Of a DNA stretch of 64,000 nucleotides, positions 44,840 to 57,380 are shown in pieces. The position numbers were made by a program, and so were the translations under genes. Source of the DNA: Desmodus rotundus (Eukaryota; Chordata; Mammalia; Chiroptera; Phyllostomidae); the NCBI RefSeq assembly GCF_022682495.2, contig NC_071394.1:30538470-30602469 (forward strand). The letters run 5' to 3'. The notes below the pieces were generated by a model. The model did no database searches and had not been told where the DNA came from. It was given only the letters and a program-made list of their open reading frames with translations. The stretch's first letter is position 1, and each line of letters opens with the position of its first letter.

Positions 44840-46031
44840 TGATTCCCCATTCTGACTGTGTTGTGGCTTCCCATGCATCTGCAAATGGGTGTCCCCAGAA
44901 ATCCCTGTGGCCACTGGAAAATCCTACCACTGGCCAACACCCAAGAGTCGGGAGCGTACATGTTCTGATAAACGTCTATTTGCTCTTCAGAAGGGTACTG
45001 CACTCAGTTCCAGCAAGGGAGATTGGGTCCCCACCCATAACAAGCAATGTTCCACACCAGCTAAGTGTCCTACAATTCAACTCAGTTCTGACACTTTCTA
45101 CCTAGAGATAGCATCAGATCCTATAGGCTAAGGGATCAGTCCCACAAGATTGCTCTCTGTTTCAGATGACAATTGCAAGTCCAGGTTGTTACCTGTACTG
45201 TGAGCAACTAGCTGTAGATTGGAGATTCCAGCAACTGCCTCCTTGGACTTCAACACCAGTAACAAGTCCGAGTTGTTGCTAGTCCTTCTGAGCTACTGGC
45301 TGTAAATCAGATGTTCCAAAGACCCCCTCCTTGGGTTGAATAATTTCATAGCATAGCTCACAGAGCTCAGGAAACCCATTTACTCATTAGATGACTGATT
45401 TATTACAAAGGATATTTAAAGGTGCAAATCAATCCCTAGATGAAGAGATGCATAGGGTGAGGTCACAAACAGAGGAGTTTCTGTCCTTGTGGAGTTTGGG
45501 GCCAGCATGCTCACATGTGAGAGCCTTCTGGTTGCCCAACCTGGAAACTCTCCAAGCCCCTTCTTTTGGGGTTTTGATGGAAATTTCATTATATAGACAT
45601 GATCGATTAAATCATTGGCCATGGGTAATTGATTCAACCTCCAGACTTCTTCCCTCACCAGAGGTCTTTGGAATGGGGCTGAAACTTTCAACCCTCTATT
45701 CAGGGTTGGTTCCCCTGGATACCAGCCCCCAGCCTTAGCTGCTTTCCAAAAGCCATCTCATTAACATAAACCCAGTTGTGGTGGAAATGCATTTGCTCTG
45801 AATAACAAAACACCCTTTTCACCTTTATGACCCCAGGCCATTTCAGGAACTGTGGACTGAGAGACCAAATACTATGACAAAAAATGTTCTATTTGCTCTT
45901 ATTGCTCAGGAAATTCCAAGGGCTTAGGGAGCTGTGAGCCAGAAACCACAGAAGAAGACCAAATATATATGAGAAATATATTTTTGTCTTTGGAATGACC
46001 AAATATATTTCTTATAAACCACAATATCACA
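44840..46031 (-). mobile_element. ERVL-type LTR (MER21-like), antisense
   Basis: The minus strand starts TGTGATATTGTGGTTTATAA and passes 'aaatatatttggtcttcttc', 'cccttggaatttcctgagca', 'caatggccatgatttaatc'-like text and 'ctctgtgagctatg...', the order of ERVL LTRs of the MER21/MER74 group. Two diverged copies of an about 85-bp segment (near 45176-45262 and 45263-45340, both with 'caagtcc.ggttgttacc'-like openings) suggest an internal tandem repeat. The left boundary is uncertain and the MER name is approximate. Confidence 0.55.
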
Positions 46032-47639
46032 ACCCTGTTAGTGAAGGAGCTGTACCCCACCCTAAATAGTATGAGATGGCCGAACACAACCCTTGACATT
46101 GGACAGATGAGATCAACAGCAGTTTGTCAGTCACGTGTACTTACAGTCTGGGAGGGGAGGACACTGCACGCCAGACAGGGCCGTACAGGAGTTGCACTTG
46201 GGAGTAGACTAAACAACCAAGGGCGGTGGAAGGTAGGCTTTGTAGTCTCAAGAGGGTGAGGTGGTGCAAGGTTCCCACAGCCTGTTTGAGTAATTTTGCA
46301 GACTGGCAATGAAGCAAAGGTTGAGTTCCAGGTGGAGTGCAACTAATCTGGATAATGAAGGAACTAGCTGGTGGAGCCTTTTCTGCTGGGCAGAGGGCAT
46401 ATCTGGTGAGAGCAGGGGAATTCACAATTAGGCCTTGGGGGACTTGTCAGTTTCAAAGATGTCAAGACAGTACTTGAAATGTTAGGTCTTACAATACAAC
46501 CCCAGTGAGGAAATTCTGAACAAATCAATACCCCAACAGCCTTATCAGGACAAGGAGCAAACTCTAGACCCTAGTCACTGAAAATTTTCTCTGCAAATGA
46601 TAATAATAACAACAGTAATTCCAGACCTTATCTTAAAGTTTTAGGAGGAAGTAAATTCCTTAACATCTATCTCCCTGCCTAGCTCCTTTTTCATTCCCTC
46701 TGATAGCTATTGGTTATGATTCTCATCATGACATTAATTTATTTGTCTTCCTCACTTTTCCTGCATGAATAATTCCACTTTTTGCCCGTGGGCAAGACCA
46801 GGCTACTCCAGGAGGTGACCTGGTGCACGTTCTAACTACTCCCTGCTTACTTCCCTCTTGGCACAGAGACTGTTGTTTCTATGATGGGCTGTTTCTGTTT
46901 TTTTCCAGAAAAGTACTATTGAAGTTTTATTTACATGAAGTGATTCATTTCCACCTTTTTGTCCCCCCTCTCTGGTAGCTTAGAAAATGCCAAAAAACTC
47001 AAAGTACCTCATGCAGATGCTGAATCATCTTTAGATGTTCTTGGAGTACGACCCCGAGTTCATGGATGTGCCTATCACAGGAAGAACTGCCCCTCCACCT
47101 CAGCAGACCCTGAATACAGCTGCCTTCTCTACACCTGTACACCACCACCTTGGAAAGGTGCAGAGTATGAGCGAGAGATGGGGGGTAGGGAAGTGACAGG
47201 GAGAGAGAGACGGGAGACAGGAGAGAGTGAGAGAGAAATTTGTAAGATTCAAGCAGATTCCAGGAAGCAGTGCCATTAATAACATGTGTCACTCCTGATG
47301 ACATTAGGAGCCAAATTCTAGACTTCACAGCCAGCCACCAGGGGAAGTTTTTGCCGGTACAGTCACTACATAAACTCCCATTTGGTCTTTTTGGTACCCC
47401 CTACCCCGCAGGCATCCTGTAAATTTTCTTGACTTTATTTCACAAGATTTCTGAACCTGCACGTCCTCCCGGTGCAGTAAGTGCCAGGAAGACTGAGGTC
47501 ACAGCAACACCCGGGGCTGGCGTTTGGGGGAAGGTGATGGGAAGCAGCTGTTCTGTTCTCGGTTCCTGCAAATCACCTGCTGCCTCACAGAGGATGAAAA
47601 CCACTCCAGAAGAACGCAGCCTCGCTGGTTGTGTGTGAC
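46032..47639. other. Unassigned sequence
   Basis: 46040-46500 is GC-balanced and unlike the flanks; it may be ERV-derived but nothing is identifiable. 47160-47235 is a GA-rich low-complexity run. Frame 46959-47279 (106 codons) includes that run. Confidence 0.35.
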
Positions 47640-47715
47640 CCTCATTTATTCATTCGTTTATTCAAAAACTGTTTACTGAGCACCAACTATAGACCGGGTA
47701 TTTCTCCCACCACTG
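47640..47715 (-). repeat. MIR- or L2-like fragment
   Basis: 'catttattcattcgtttatt', 'aaaactgtttactgagcacc' and 'aactatagaccgggtatt' match the common 'ttcattcaacaaatatttactgagcacctactatgtgcc' motif, shared by several ancient families. Confidence 0.4.
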
Positions 47716-49729
47716 CTTTTATCCTGCCTGGACCTGCTAAGGGAAAGGGGGAGAGAAGAATGAGAGAAACGGAAGTATGCTAAAAACCATCCTAACCTCC
47801 TTCTCAGCCCATTTAAGCCCTGAACAAACTGGAACGTAAATTTTAAAATATCAGAAGGCCTCCAGGAGAAATAATTTTTGGTGTGAATTGTTTTCTTCAG
47901 CTCACTATCTCTTTGTCAACACTAGGTTAAATGAATTCTGAGTCAGAAAATAAAGTTAAAAGTATAGAAATCAATTTTGTCATTTCACTTTGATCAGAAA
48001 ACAGTACTTAAAACCCTGTGAAGGTTACCTTTAAATGCCTGTAAGTATTGTTCTGGTTTTCTAAGAACACTTTCTCCAGCATTGCCATTGGTTTTCAAGG
48101 TAAATGGATCAGATTTCAATTTCCAATAAGTGTATTATTTTTTAAATAATAAGCAAACTGTTGGACCCTAAAAGAAACTGAGGGGCAATTTTTTCCTAAA
48201 ATCCTAAGAAATGAATAGGTGCCAATTGCAACCCCAGATTAAGAAAACAGTGTTCCCACTTGTTTGGAAAAAAAATCGGAGGGTGTTTTCTTTTGAGCAG
48301 TATGTTTATGAATGTTCAATTAAATATTTGACATAATCTCTTAGCCTATCAAAAATCATTGGTCATTTTTACATGCTAACTTCATAAGTAAAAACTAGAA
48401 TTAGCAAATTCCCAAGTCCTTTGAGAAAAAGTATTAAGAAATCCAGAGGAGTATACTGTGAGTCTAAGAGTAGGAGACTTATTTTCGAACAATTTTTGAA
48501 AAGTAAGTAAAAAACAGGCTTCCTGAAAACCAACTAGAAAGTGTATTGTTGATGCAATCATGGGCTAAATATACTAAATATTCCAGGTGGCCCTGAGATA
48601 ACGAGAAGGGCAATGGGTCTCAGCATCACAGTCTTCAGTGGGGTGAGATCATGAAGTTACCAAACTTCAATTTAAACAAAACGCACATGTACACACACAC
48701 ACACAAAGCGTTAATCTTTTCAAACGTATACAAGAATTCTTTTTTTTTTAATAAGCAGGTAGACTAGACTGTCATGTTTAGCCATTGTTCAAGCTGAGGA
48801 AACAGGTGGAAAGATTAAATTCATTGTTAACATCAGTACCATGATGGAAAAACACTGCAGAGAAAGTAGAAATGAAGGTCTTTTTCAACATTTGATAGCC
48901 TGGAGGGGCATAGAAATGATAGCTGATTTTCACAGTCTCCCAATAAGGCCCCTGGTTCCTGACACTTGGGTTTTCTGAGGCCCGGAGTGGAGAACCAAGC
49001 TGAGCTGCCTGGATTTCTGACCAGCAGAACTGGGAAATAGTAGATGAGTCTGGTTTGAAGTTGGTAAATATGTGGTCTTCCAAGACACAGAAATAGAAGC
49101 TATTAGGTAAAGGAGGTGGTCGGACACTGATTCTCTGCTTCCAAGCAAAATTTCAAATGGATCGACCAGCGTCACACTTCATACCTGCCATACCTTATTC
49201 TCACCGTTCCTGGTTCCAGCTCTCTCCCCTTTTTGCCCACTCCCTACTCACCTCTCACGTCACATGGGATGCAAGGTTTTGTTTTCAAGGCTTTTCCCAC
49301 CCTGTTCCTGTATCTCCATCCCAACCTCACATCCTTGGACCCACTTCATATGATGCCTCTCCCAGCAAAACGCTATACCTCCTGACCCTTACAGCTGCTG
49401 CTAAATCCTCCTCAGTTTGCGAACTGATACAGTGTATTTGGCTTTCTTTATCACAAAGGCTGCCTTCCCTAACTAAAAAAGGGAGAGAAGTGGATATGGA
49501 AAATATTTCAGGAGAAAAATAGACAGGTTTGGAACTGACTGGATATGGAGGATGAAGAAAAGGAGTCAATAGTATGGAGCTTGGGAAGTATGAAGAATGG
49601 AGAGGCCACTGTCAGACATGGGAACCTCAAGGAGAGCTGGCCTTGTAGGGCGAGATGATGAGTTTGATTTTATCATGCTGAGTGTGAAGTGTTAGAGGGC
49701 CATCCAAGCTGACCACATCCCCCTTGGAA
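47716..49729. other. Unassigned sequence
   Basis: 2 kb with no recognisable repeat, apart from a short (CA)n run at 48691-48705. Frames at 48778-49083 and 49157-49522 (101-121 codons) lack domain features. Confidence 0.4.
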
Positions 49730-49842
49730 CTGTAAGTTATCTGACGCCAAGGACATTGTCCATCCTACTCTCTGTGGTAGCTCCAGAGCCTTTCAGAACG
49801 CTGGGGACGTTTCAAGTGCCCATGAAATGTTCCTCAAATGAA
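49730..49842 (+). repeat. LINE-2 3' end
   Basis: 'gaactgtaagttatctgacg', 'ccaaggacattgtccatcct' and 'catgaaatgttcctcaaatg' follow the L2 3' end (ctgtaagctccttgagggca / gggaccttgtc / tcaataaatgt). Confidence 0.45.
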
Positions 49843-49999
49843 TTAGGGGAGGTGCAAATTATTTACTTAGCAATTATAAGTCCTTAATTGGAGTTTGGAG
49901 GGAAGGGTGTTGGACATTACCACCTAGAGTAGGAAAGCCATAATCACAAACCATAGATTAAAATTTAAGAAGAAATCTTACAGGAAACTCTGAAAAGAT

Positions 50000-50314
50000 G
50001 AAAGCCAAACATAAATTAAGTGTCAGGTGGTATTACAGACTAATTGTTCAATTTAGAGGTGTGATAATGACAACATGGTTGCAAATTTTTTTAAGTGTTG
50101 TTCTGTTTGTGATACATACAAAAACAATTGTGGGTGACAGCATACAGTGGCTGAGTTTTGATTTAAATACTCCAGAATAAGTGTAAAGAAAGGGAGATTG
50201 GAAATAATAAAGCAGAAAAATAGATGGTTATTAAATCTGGGTGATAAGTACATTGGACAATTCTCTCTATTTTTGTATTTGTTTGCAAATTGCCATAATG
50301 AAAATTACAAAAAC
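50000..50314 (+). mobile_element. LINE-1 3' end (old L1M type)
   Basis: 'tggtattacagactaattgt', 'atctgggtgataagtacatt', 'caattctctctatttttgta' and 'ttgccataatgaaaattaca' match the L1M 3' UTR (gctgggtgatgggtacatgg / tattctctctacttttgtat / ttttccataataaaaagt). Confidence 0.65.
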
Positions 50315-50432
50315 AGAAAGGGAGGGAGGGAGGGAGAGAGGAAAGAAGGAGAGGGGGAGAGAGAGAGAGAGAAGAGATGAGGTAAAAATCAGGAGGAGGA
50401 GGGAAAGAGGGAGGGAGGGAGGGAGGGAAAAA
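50315..50432 (+). repeat. Purine microsatellite (GGGA/GGAA/GA)n after an L1 tail
   Basis: Two polypurine blocks (50315-50377 and 50391-50432) separated by a short mixed sequence, starting within about ten bases of the L1 3' end. GGGA units dominate, with GA runs between. Confidence 0.9.
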
Positions 50433-51599
50433 CTGTCCAGAAAATAAATAAATAAATAGCTACAACTAATTTCCAACTATTTTTCATTTATATTCTTTCT
50501 TGCACCCTCATAGTCTCCTGTAAATCCAGTTTATTGGACTATAGGGACTTGCATCTGCTTCTAAGTTTGGAGAGAGTTTTATTCTTCCATTCATTAAATG
50601 TTCGCTATGCGGGACTCTGTGTGAGGCTCCAGGCTAAGGTTGGGCTGGTATAAGTAAGAGATAGAGTTGTTGTGTAGGAAACCAACATAGATGCTAGTTT
50701 TACCATAAAATGTAAGTATTCTACAATTCAACATGGAAATGGCCTCTTTGAACAGCTGTAAAATACAGGGGCACGCTTTTCCCTTCTGCACTCTCTAATG
50801 TCCTGAAAACCGGGATTCACTATTATTACTCTGTCGTGTTGCTACTCAGAGCAGGGCCTCTGACCACTCTCACTCCAGCAGAAGAAGGCAGGTTTGGAAG
50901 AAGGGATGGCCTGCTTCAGAAGGGGGAGGTGGGAGGGGCGCACTGCCCACCCAGTCAGAAGAAGCACCAGTCAGCCCCAAGCAGCGCCCTGACCTGGTCC
51001 TATAACAACAACCCCAACAGGGAAGTTAATCTCCTTAATAGAAAACAGATATGTTTCTTACTTATACCTATTTCAGTCCTGGTCTTAAACATTTCCTGCC
51101 TCTTAAGGACTCTGTTCAGCTAAGAAGGGGGAAAGAAAGGTATGGGGCGGAAAGGAGCAGAAAGGGGGTGGTAATCCACAATGTCTCCAAGTGCAGTCAG
51201 GGTGAAGCCCAGCACGCAAGATTACCTGCAAAATGCCTTTCTCTCTACTCACCCTTCTAATCCAGAGAATGCAAGAGGAAGACATGAGGTGGAGCAAGTT
51301 AATTGGGGAAAAAATGGTGTGTAAGCAAAGAGTACCTCGTTCTTTGTTTCTCTGGTGGCACAGGACCGTGACCTAAAATGAAGGAACTTTGTAGGGTGTA
51401 TTAAATTTCCGTGTTGAGCGTGGAGGAGACGTGCGGCATCTCTCTCGTGTGCAGAGACATAACAGAAAGAGAAGTGGCCCCATGCTAAGGATAGGAGCTC
51501 AGAACAAATCATTTAGGATAGTCTAAATTCAGTCACCATCTGGCCCAACGTTTTGAGAACAAATCACAATGTAATGTTTGAAAGGGTTCAGGGCTTTAG
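50433..51599. other. Unassigned sequence
   Basis: No repeat or exon recognised. 50830-51010 is GC-richer (frame of 95 codons, unrecognised). Confidence 0.4.
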
Positions 51600-51765
51600 A
51601 ACAAAAAGCTTGAGAATGAATCTGGGCTCTGGTGTGAAAAAGTCTCCACTTCCTTGACCCTCAGCTTGCTGACTAGGATATGGGTTAGTAGTGAAGTCCA
51701 GAGTGGTTGTGAAGACTAAATAGGGCATTCATGTGCTCGAGTAAGGTGTCATTTATTCTACTGAT
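51600..51765 (+). repeat. MIR fragment
   Basis: 'gaatctgggctctggtgtga', 'cttccttgaccctcagcttg' and 'gtggttgtgaagactaaata' correspond to the MIR 3' half. Weak but ordered. Confidence 0.45.
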
Positions 51766-51893
51766 GAAGCAGATATGAATTTTTCAGGCCAAAGTTCACG
51801 TGTGTAAAAATGTAAGTTTACCTTTTTCTGTGGTTGAATTTAAATCATATCTTATACCTTACGCTCCCACTCATCACAGTGACAGAAATTAAA

Positions 51894-52435
51894 TGTGGTC
51901 AGTTCCAGTAAATCCAGTTGACTCAAGGTAGTCTCAGTGAAGAGTGCTGGTCACTGTCATATTTGACCGTATGAGTAAGAACCTTCTTCCTTTCAGTGGA
52001 GCAGGGGGTGAGGGATGCCACAATAAATGTAATCAGGGATAGGCCTGCTCCCAAGCAGCTGGAGAATGGGCACATAGCTGGTGTTGGCCAATAGGATAAC
52101 CTCGCCCACACATCAAATCAGCAGTGAGAGGAAGTGACGGACACTGGGGAATTTATTCTGGCAGCAACAGCAGCAATGGAATCCAAAGTCCTGTTCTGGG
52201 AGTGGCAGAGGTTGATGGCCGTGATGTCCTGTAGACATTTCTGACAGTGGTGATGCAGTGGTGGTGTCATTGCATCTTACTGGACACTCCTTGGACTGTG
52301 GTTTGGGCTGGAGGTGGTTCTGCCTTTTTTTCTCTGTCCATTATTGCAAGAACTCTCTGGTGTCTCTCCAGTAAATTCTTTTTCTGCTTATGTTAACCAG
52401 AGTCGTTTCCTTGTTTCTAACCAAGGATCCTGACA
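51894..52435 (+). mobile_element. MaLR/MLT1-like LTR
   Basis: The 3' part is diagnostic: 'ctccagtaaattctttttct', 'gcttatgttaaccagagtcg' and 'ctaaccaaggatcctgaca' resembles the MaLR LTR end (ttaagtcagccagagtcgg / caaccaagaaccctgac). The 5' part is diverged and the start (tgtggtcagttccagt) is provisional. Confidence 0.55.
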
Positions 52436-53954
52436 ATTCCCTTAAGTATTTCTCCTGAAATCTCCCTGAGAGGGTGGTGGTGTGAGGCACCCAAGTTCCA
52501 ATGGGCTTTACAACTCATCCAGAAGAGTCTCCTGGACCTTAGTCAAGACCTATTCCACATGGGCATCTACAAAGATGCATGAGGTTCTACCTAGTCCTTC
52601 ATCATCATCCCCTCTCCATTCTGGCCTTACCTGAGATGTGCTTGTTGCTATTGGCCCCTGGTCTTATACCAAATAATTCACACCACATCCACTATGGCAT
52701 CTCCATCCTGCAAGTCTCCCAGCCTCAGTCTCAGATGCTGGTCAACGCCAGACCCAAGAAAAGAGTCTGCTGCCCCTGCACCCTACTAGGGCGCCTGGAA
52801 GAGCTGTAGATTTGCCAGAGGTCAAATCTATGGCCAGTGTAGGTACTTGTGTCTAACCCATGGTAGCAAAAGGAATTATGGGGGCTTGCTGCCTCCCAAG
52901 ATCCTGACAAGAGGCGAAACATAGGACTTCTTGAAGTTTGAATCCCCAAATTTGTCTGGGCCTTCTATGGCCATCCTCATAGGAGTGGAGCAGACTGTAT
53001 ACAGTCTGTTCTTGAGGACCTTCACCAGATTTAACTACCCTAGTGTTTTTCAACTCTCCCCCACCCCCAGCTCGGAGGATCATACCCCTCTGAGAAGAGA
53101 GAAAAGAGTTACCCAGATATATGACATATTTGTCCATGTTTATTCCATATTTGTTATTTAGACCAGAACTTAACTTTGGCATATCACTGTTTATTTTTTA
53201 AATCTATGAAGAATGCTACTTTACAAATCAAATTATAGTTTTAAAATATATTTTTTAAAAAAACAGTGGCTTCTATCTCACCTTTACCATGTCCCATGTA
53301 GCTATTTTTAGGTAGTTTAGCCATTTTTAATAAGATTATATTGCTATTTATTGATTTATCTACTAGATTTCTGTTATGAAATATGTACACTGGACTCTAT
53401 TACATTTTCCTCTTCTCCTGCCCCCTCTTTCACTGAAACTGTCATGAAGCACATTAAAAGACATTCAGCTATAACCCTGGTAGACGGGACAGTAGTTTGG
53501 TTGTCAAACAACCTATTATCACAATCTGTAGGAAACAGCTGTATATTTACGCAGTTGAACTGAGAACTGTAGTTAATAAAATCTGAATGTTAATATCAAA
53601 AATTATTGTTAAAAGAGAATACAGATAAAAACAAGTGTACTTCTAAAATCATATAAATTTAAGAGGGAGAAAGGAAGTTGTAAGATGGTGAAAGAAGGGA
53701 AAACATGTCAAAATATTCATTTTACAGAGGAAAGAATTATTCTCTCCTTGTTAAAAAATGAATGTATCAGAAGAAATACTTTTGAATAACTTAAGACTAA
53801 CCTCCAGCAGAATTAAATCAGAATTATTATTTCCTAAGTGATTAGAAGGGGAAAATGTAAGAAATCCCAGCAAATAAGGAAGGGTAGTTGACATAAATGC
53901 ATAGAAGTAATATTTTAATAATTTAAATTATTTCTATGTTCTTGGTGTTTTATC
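52436..53954. other. Unassigned sequence
   Basis: No repeat or exon recognised. Overlapping frames at 52579-53182 on both strands are unremarkable. Confidence 0.4.
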
Positions 53955-54832
53955 CTAGCTTTGTAGAGGTATGATTAACAAATACAAACTGTATATATTT
54001 AGGTTGTAAAATAATGATTTTTAAAAGTTGCATAACATGATGCTTTAATATATGTATACATTGCGAACTTACCACAATCAAGTTACTACATTCATCACCT
54101 CATGTAGTTGTCATTTTTTTGAGTGTGATAAGATCATTTAAGGTATAATCTCTGAGCAAATTTCAAGTACATAGTACAGTATTATTAACTATAATTGCCA
54201 TGCTGTACCCTAGAGCCCCAGAATTTAGTTAGCTTATAACTCAGGTGTATTCACTTTGACTAACATTGGCCCATTTTCCCAGCCCCCAGCCCCAAGCCCA
54301 CAGTAACCACCATTCCATTCTCTGTTTCTCTGAGTTCAACTCTTTTAGATTTCACGTATAAATAGATCATACAGGGTTTGTCATTCCGTGTCTGGCAAAT
54401 TTCATTTGGCATAACGTCCTCCAGCTTCATCTATGTTGTCCCAAATGGCAAGACTCTCTTCTTTTTTTGGCTAAGTAATATCCCATTATATGTACATGTC
54501 ACATTTTCTTTATCTATTCATCCATCAGTGGACACTTAGGTTGTTTCTACACCTTGTTTCTTGTAAATAGTGACGCAGTGAACATGGGAATGCAGATCTT
54601 ACTTTGAGATCCTGATTTCACTTCCTTTGGCTATATATACAGAAGTGGGACTGCTGAAGTATGTGGGTTGTATGAAAGTTTATTTTTAGTTTTGTCAGAA
54701 ACCTCCCTCCATTTCCCATAATGCCTACTCCAATTTACATTCTCACAAACAGTATACAAGGATTCCCTTTCCTTCACATTTTTGCCAAAAATTCTCTCTC
54801 TTTTTGATACCATAAATGGGCCTATTTTTAAG
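53955..54832 (-). mobile_element. LINE-1, antisense, 3' UTR plus end of ORF2
   Basis: Reversed L1M 3' UTR (gtagaggtatgattaacaaa, taccacaatcaagttactac, taattgccatgctgtaccct) leads into reversed ORF2 end (tatctattcatccatcagtg, acagaagtgggactgctgaa, atttacattctcacaaacag). It is a 5'-truncated fossil. Confidence 0.9.
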
Positions 54833-54837
54833 CCCAG

Positions 54838-54950
54838 GCTCTGCCACATAGTAGCTGTGTGATCTAGGCATGTCTCAGAGCACCTCTCTAACTCAGTTTC
54901 CCAACTGTGTAATGAAAATGAAATGCTCGCTGTGTATGGGGCATGTGCAA
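54838..54950 (+). repeat. MIR SINE
   Basis: 'aagcccaggctctgccacat', 'agtagctgtgtgatctaggc' and 'ctctaactcagtttcccaac' are a good match to the MIR core. Confidence 0.8.
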
Positions 54951-55029
54951 GACTGAGATCAAACAACGCTCAGAGCTGCCTGTTGCGCGAGGCCAGTGAT
55001 CTTCACATTTGAAGTAGCACAGCCCAGGA

Positions 55030-55135
55030 TCAAGGGTGAGGAGTGGGGATGGCTGGGATAGGGGGAGTGGTGGAGGGAAAATGGAGACAACTGTACTTGA
55101 ACAACAATAAAAAAAAGTTTTTTAAAAAAGCAACT
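55030..55135 (+). mobile_element. Bat-type LINE-1 3' terminus, very short
   Basis: 'gggaaaatggagacaactgt' (crossing about 55076), 'acttgaacaacaataaaaaa' and an A-rich tail repeat the ending seen at 29060-29163 with fewer changes, so this copy is probably younger. The inserted piece is only about 100 bp. Confidence 0.8.
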
Positions 55136-56789
55136 TAAAAAGGATTTTAATCTTTGCATTTTGGGAAGAACAAAAAGGAAATTGAATTCATTACTTAAAA
55201 CATGACTTCCTAAAGTTTCTTTCCTTAAGCTCTATAGCTTCTCTAGACTCCATGTCCACGTCTCTCACTAGTCTACAGTCTTGTCAAGCTTCCTCAAGAC
55301 TGCAACCCGTACCAACTGTTGTCTTCCCAGTCCCTTCCCCCTTTCCTCCTGAACTATCCACTCTTGTCTCTCTCTACCCACTTTCTTGCTTCTGGATTTT
55401 AAAATCTTAAGAACCTGTCTACAAATTCAGATCCTTCTTACAGGGAAGAAGACAAGAAAAGCTGCATAGAATAAGAGGCAGAGAAAAGGAAGAAACTCTA
55501 AGTAAAATTGGAATTATGCTTTAATAATTTTTATTTTCATATATGTAAAGTGCCTTACACATAAAAAATACTTAATAAGTACTATTTCCCTTCTCAATGG
55601 CTTCCAACATTTCATAAATGCTAAGTCTTTGTTTTTGATGGATCTCCCATAAATAAAAATGATTATTTAATCCTTGAACACTAAATTTCTCAACACTCTC
55701 TTCCCAACTCTACCAAATTAGCAATCTAAAAATGAGTACTGATTCACAAGAGGGACACTGCTATTTTAAAGCAAACCTATGATTTAGATAAAATTAAAAA
55801 CCTATGTTATAGTATGAATAATCACCTACTAAAGTATCTGTGATATGCCTGACTATTTTTTCATTGCCTTTTCTTAAAGCAAGGCACACCTGCACCCCTT
55901 ACCATCCCGAGGGGACCAGAGTGATATTAGACTCACAAAAGACCCCCTTGGTTGTTCTACCTTTTTTTAAAGTAAAATTTTTTTTTCTCCTGACATTTTA
56001 GAAGTGTTATTAAAACTCACTAGATTCTTGGGATTTGGAGAGGGAAGAAAAGAAACAACTGAAACCTCCCCTGGATATCATGTTTGTTTTGACATGTGGG
56101 TGTGGTGTGCTTTTCTGGCAATGGCTCCGCAAATTCAGCCCTGGGCGTCTAGAGAACACAGCGCAGCCATGTCTAGTTGCTTGGACAAGGAGTATTGCCT
56201 TTCTAACTGCAGGTCATTCACACACAGCTGCTGGGCTCAGGTGTCATAGAATCAAGTTGCTCCGCTCTTTCCTTAAGATCTTAAGCTACATACTTATGTG
56301 TCCAATAACAAAAAGCAAGGAGATGGACAGGTTAAAAGTTTAATGGAGTGGTGGATGGAGATGGGCTTTGGGGGTCATGGGTCCCTTAGAAAGTTACAGG
56401 CCATAGGTTCATGACCCTTTGGACTACACACCAATGTCTTTTTTATGACATATTTCTAATTGAATGCCAGGATGTTATTTCTGCCACCTTTTCTTTTCTC
56501 ATTCTTCAGTCCTTCCTGCCTCACATTAGTGGGAGGTCTTTTAGGCATCTTTGAAAGTTTGAGGTTTCATCTCGCTCATGTATCTTGGCACTTGTATAGA
56601 AGAGTGATACATGATTTTTGCTGCAGAATTTCTTCTGTTGAAATTAAATGTTAATATTTTCTCTGTCTCAGTCATCATCTTTTTCATCTTCTGGTCATGT
56701 GTTACTGTGCTTCTGCCATACACCAGGAGTCTCTTGGGGTTCACTTGTCCATCATATTATTTCACACCTCCGTACCTTCTGGAGGTGGA
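55136..56789. other. Unassigned sequence
   Basis: 1.65 kb. No repeat or exon recognised. The overlapping frames at 56004-56343 (81 and 102 codons) have no visible domain. Confidence 0.4.
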
Positions 56790-56947
56790 GGGAGCATTGC
56801 TCCCTCTGCTTAGAATTCCCTTCCTTCACTTCATTTACCTATTGCCTACCCATCCCTCAAAACTCAATCCATTTCACTTCTTCCAAGAAATCTTTCTTGA
56901 CTCTCACATTTTGTTACCATGGCAGCTTCTACATACCACTATTACCT
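56790..56947 (+). repeat. LINE-2 fragment
   Basis: 'attgctccctctgcttagaa', 'ttcccttccttcacttcatt', 'ctacccatccctcaaaactc' and 'cacttcttccaagaaatctt' match L2 (tgttccctctgcctggaacgc / ctactcatccttcaggtctc / tcacttcctccaggaagcc). Confidence 0.75.
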
Positions 56948-56949
56948 CT

Positions 56950-57190
56950 AAAACCAGTATTTCCTGAGCACTTATTAAGAGCTAAGCATTGGGTTAGGTA
57001 GGTAAGCCTTATGGATTCACTAAATCCTCAGGACAGTCTTATGTTGTAAGAACTGAACTGTCACTTAGAATCGCTTTACAGACAAGAAGGGGGGATGTGG
57101 AAATAGTAAGGAGCTTTCTGCAGGTCATGCTGCACATGGATGATGAGGTCCAAATTCAACTACAGGCTTGTCCTCTTCAGCGCTAGATTA
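56950..57190 (-). repeat. MIR SINE, antisense
   Basis: 'tgagcacttattaagagcta', 'agcattgggttaggtaggta', 'actaaatcctcaggacagtc' and 'tgcacatggatgatgagg'-type text follow reverse-complement MIR. Confidence 0.6.
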
Positions 57191-57239
57191 TTCTACCTTC
57201 TCTAATAATTAAGGTATATTTGATGGCATACTTTAATTG

Positions 57240-57380
57240 TAGGTATACTTTCCTGTGTCTTCCATTAATTTGAAAGTTCCCTGAGGTCAGAGCAAAACTT
57301 TACTCATATTTGTAACTTCAGTGCATACTAGCAAAGCGTCTGGCTTCGATCAAATGCTCAACATAAAGCTGTTGACTGAG
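57240..57380 (+). repeat. LINE-2 3' end
   Basis: 'atttgaaagttccctgaggt', 'cagagcaaaactttactcat', 'agcaaagcgtctggcttcga' and 'tcaaatgctcaacataaagc' follow the L2 3' end. It may be part of the same L2 as 56790, split by the antisense MIR. Confidence 0.6.
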
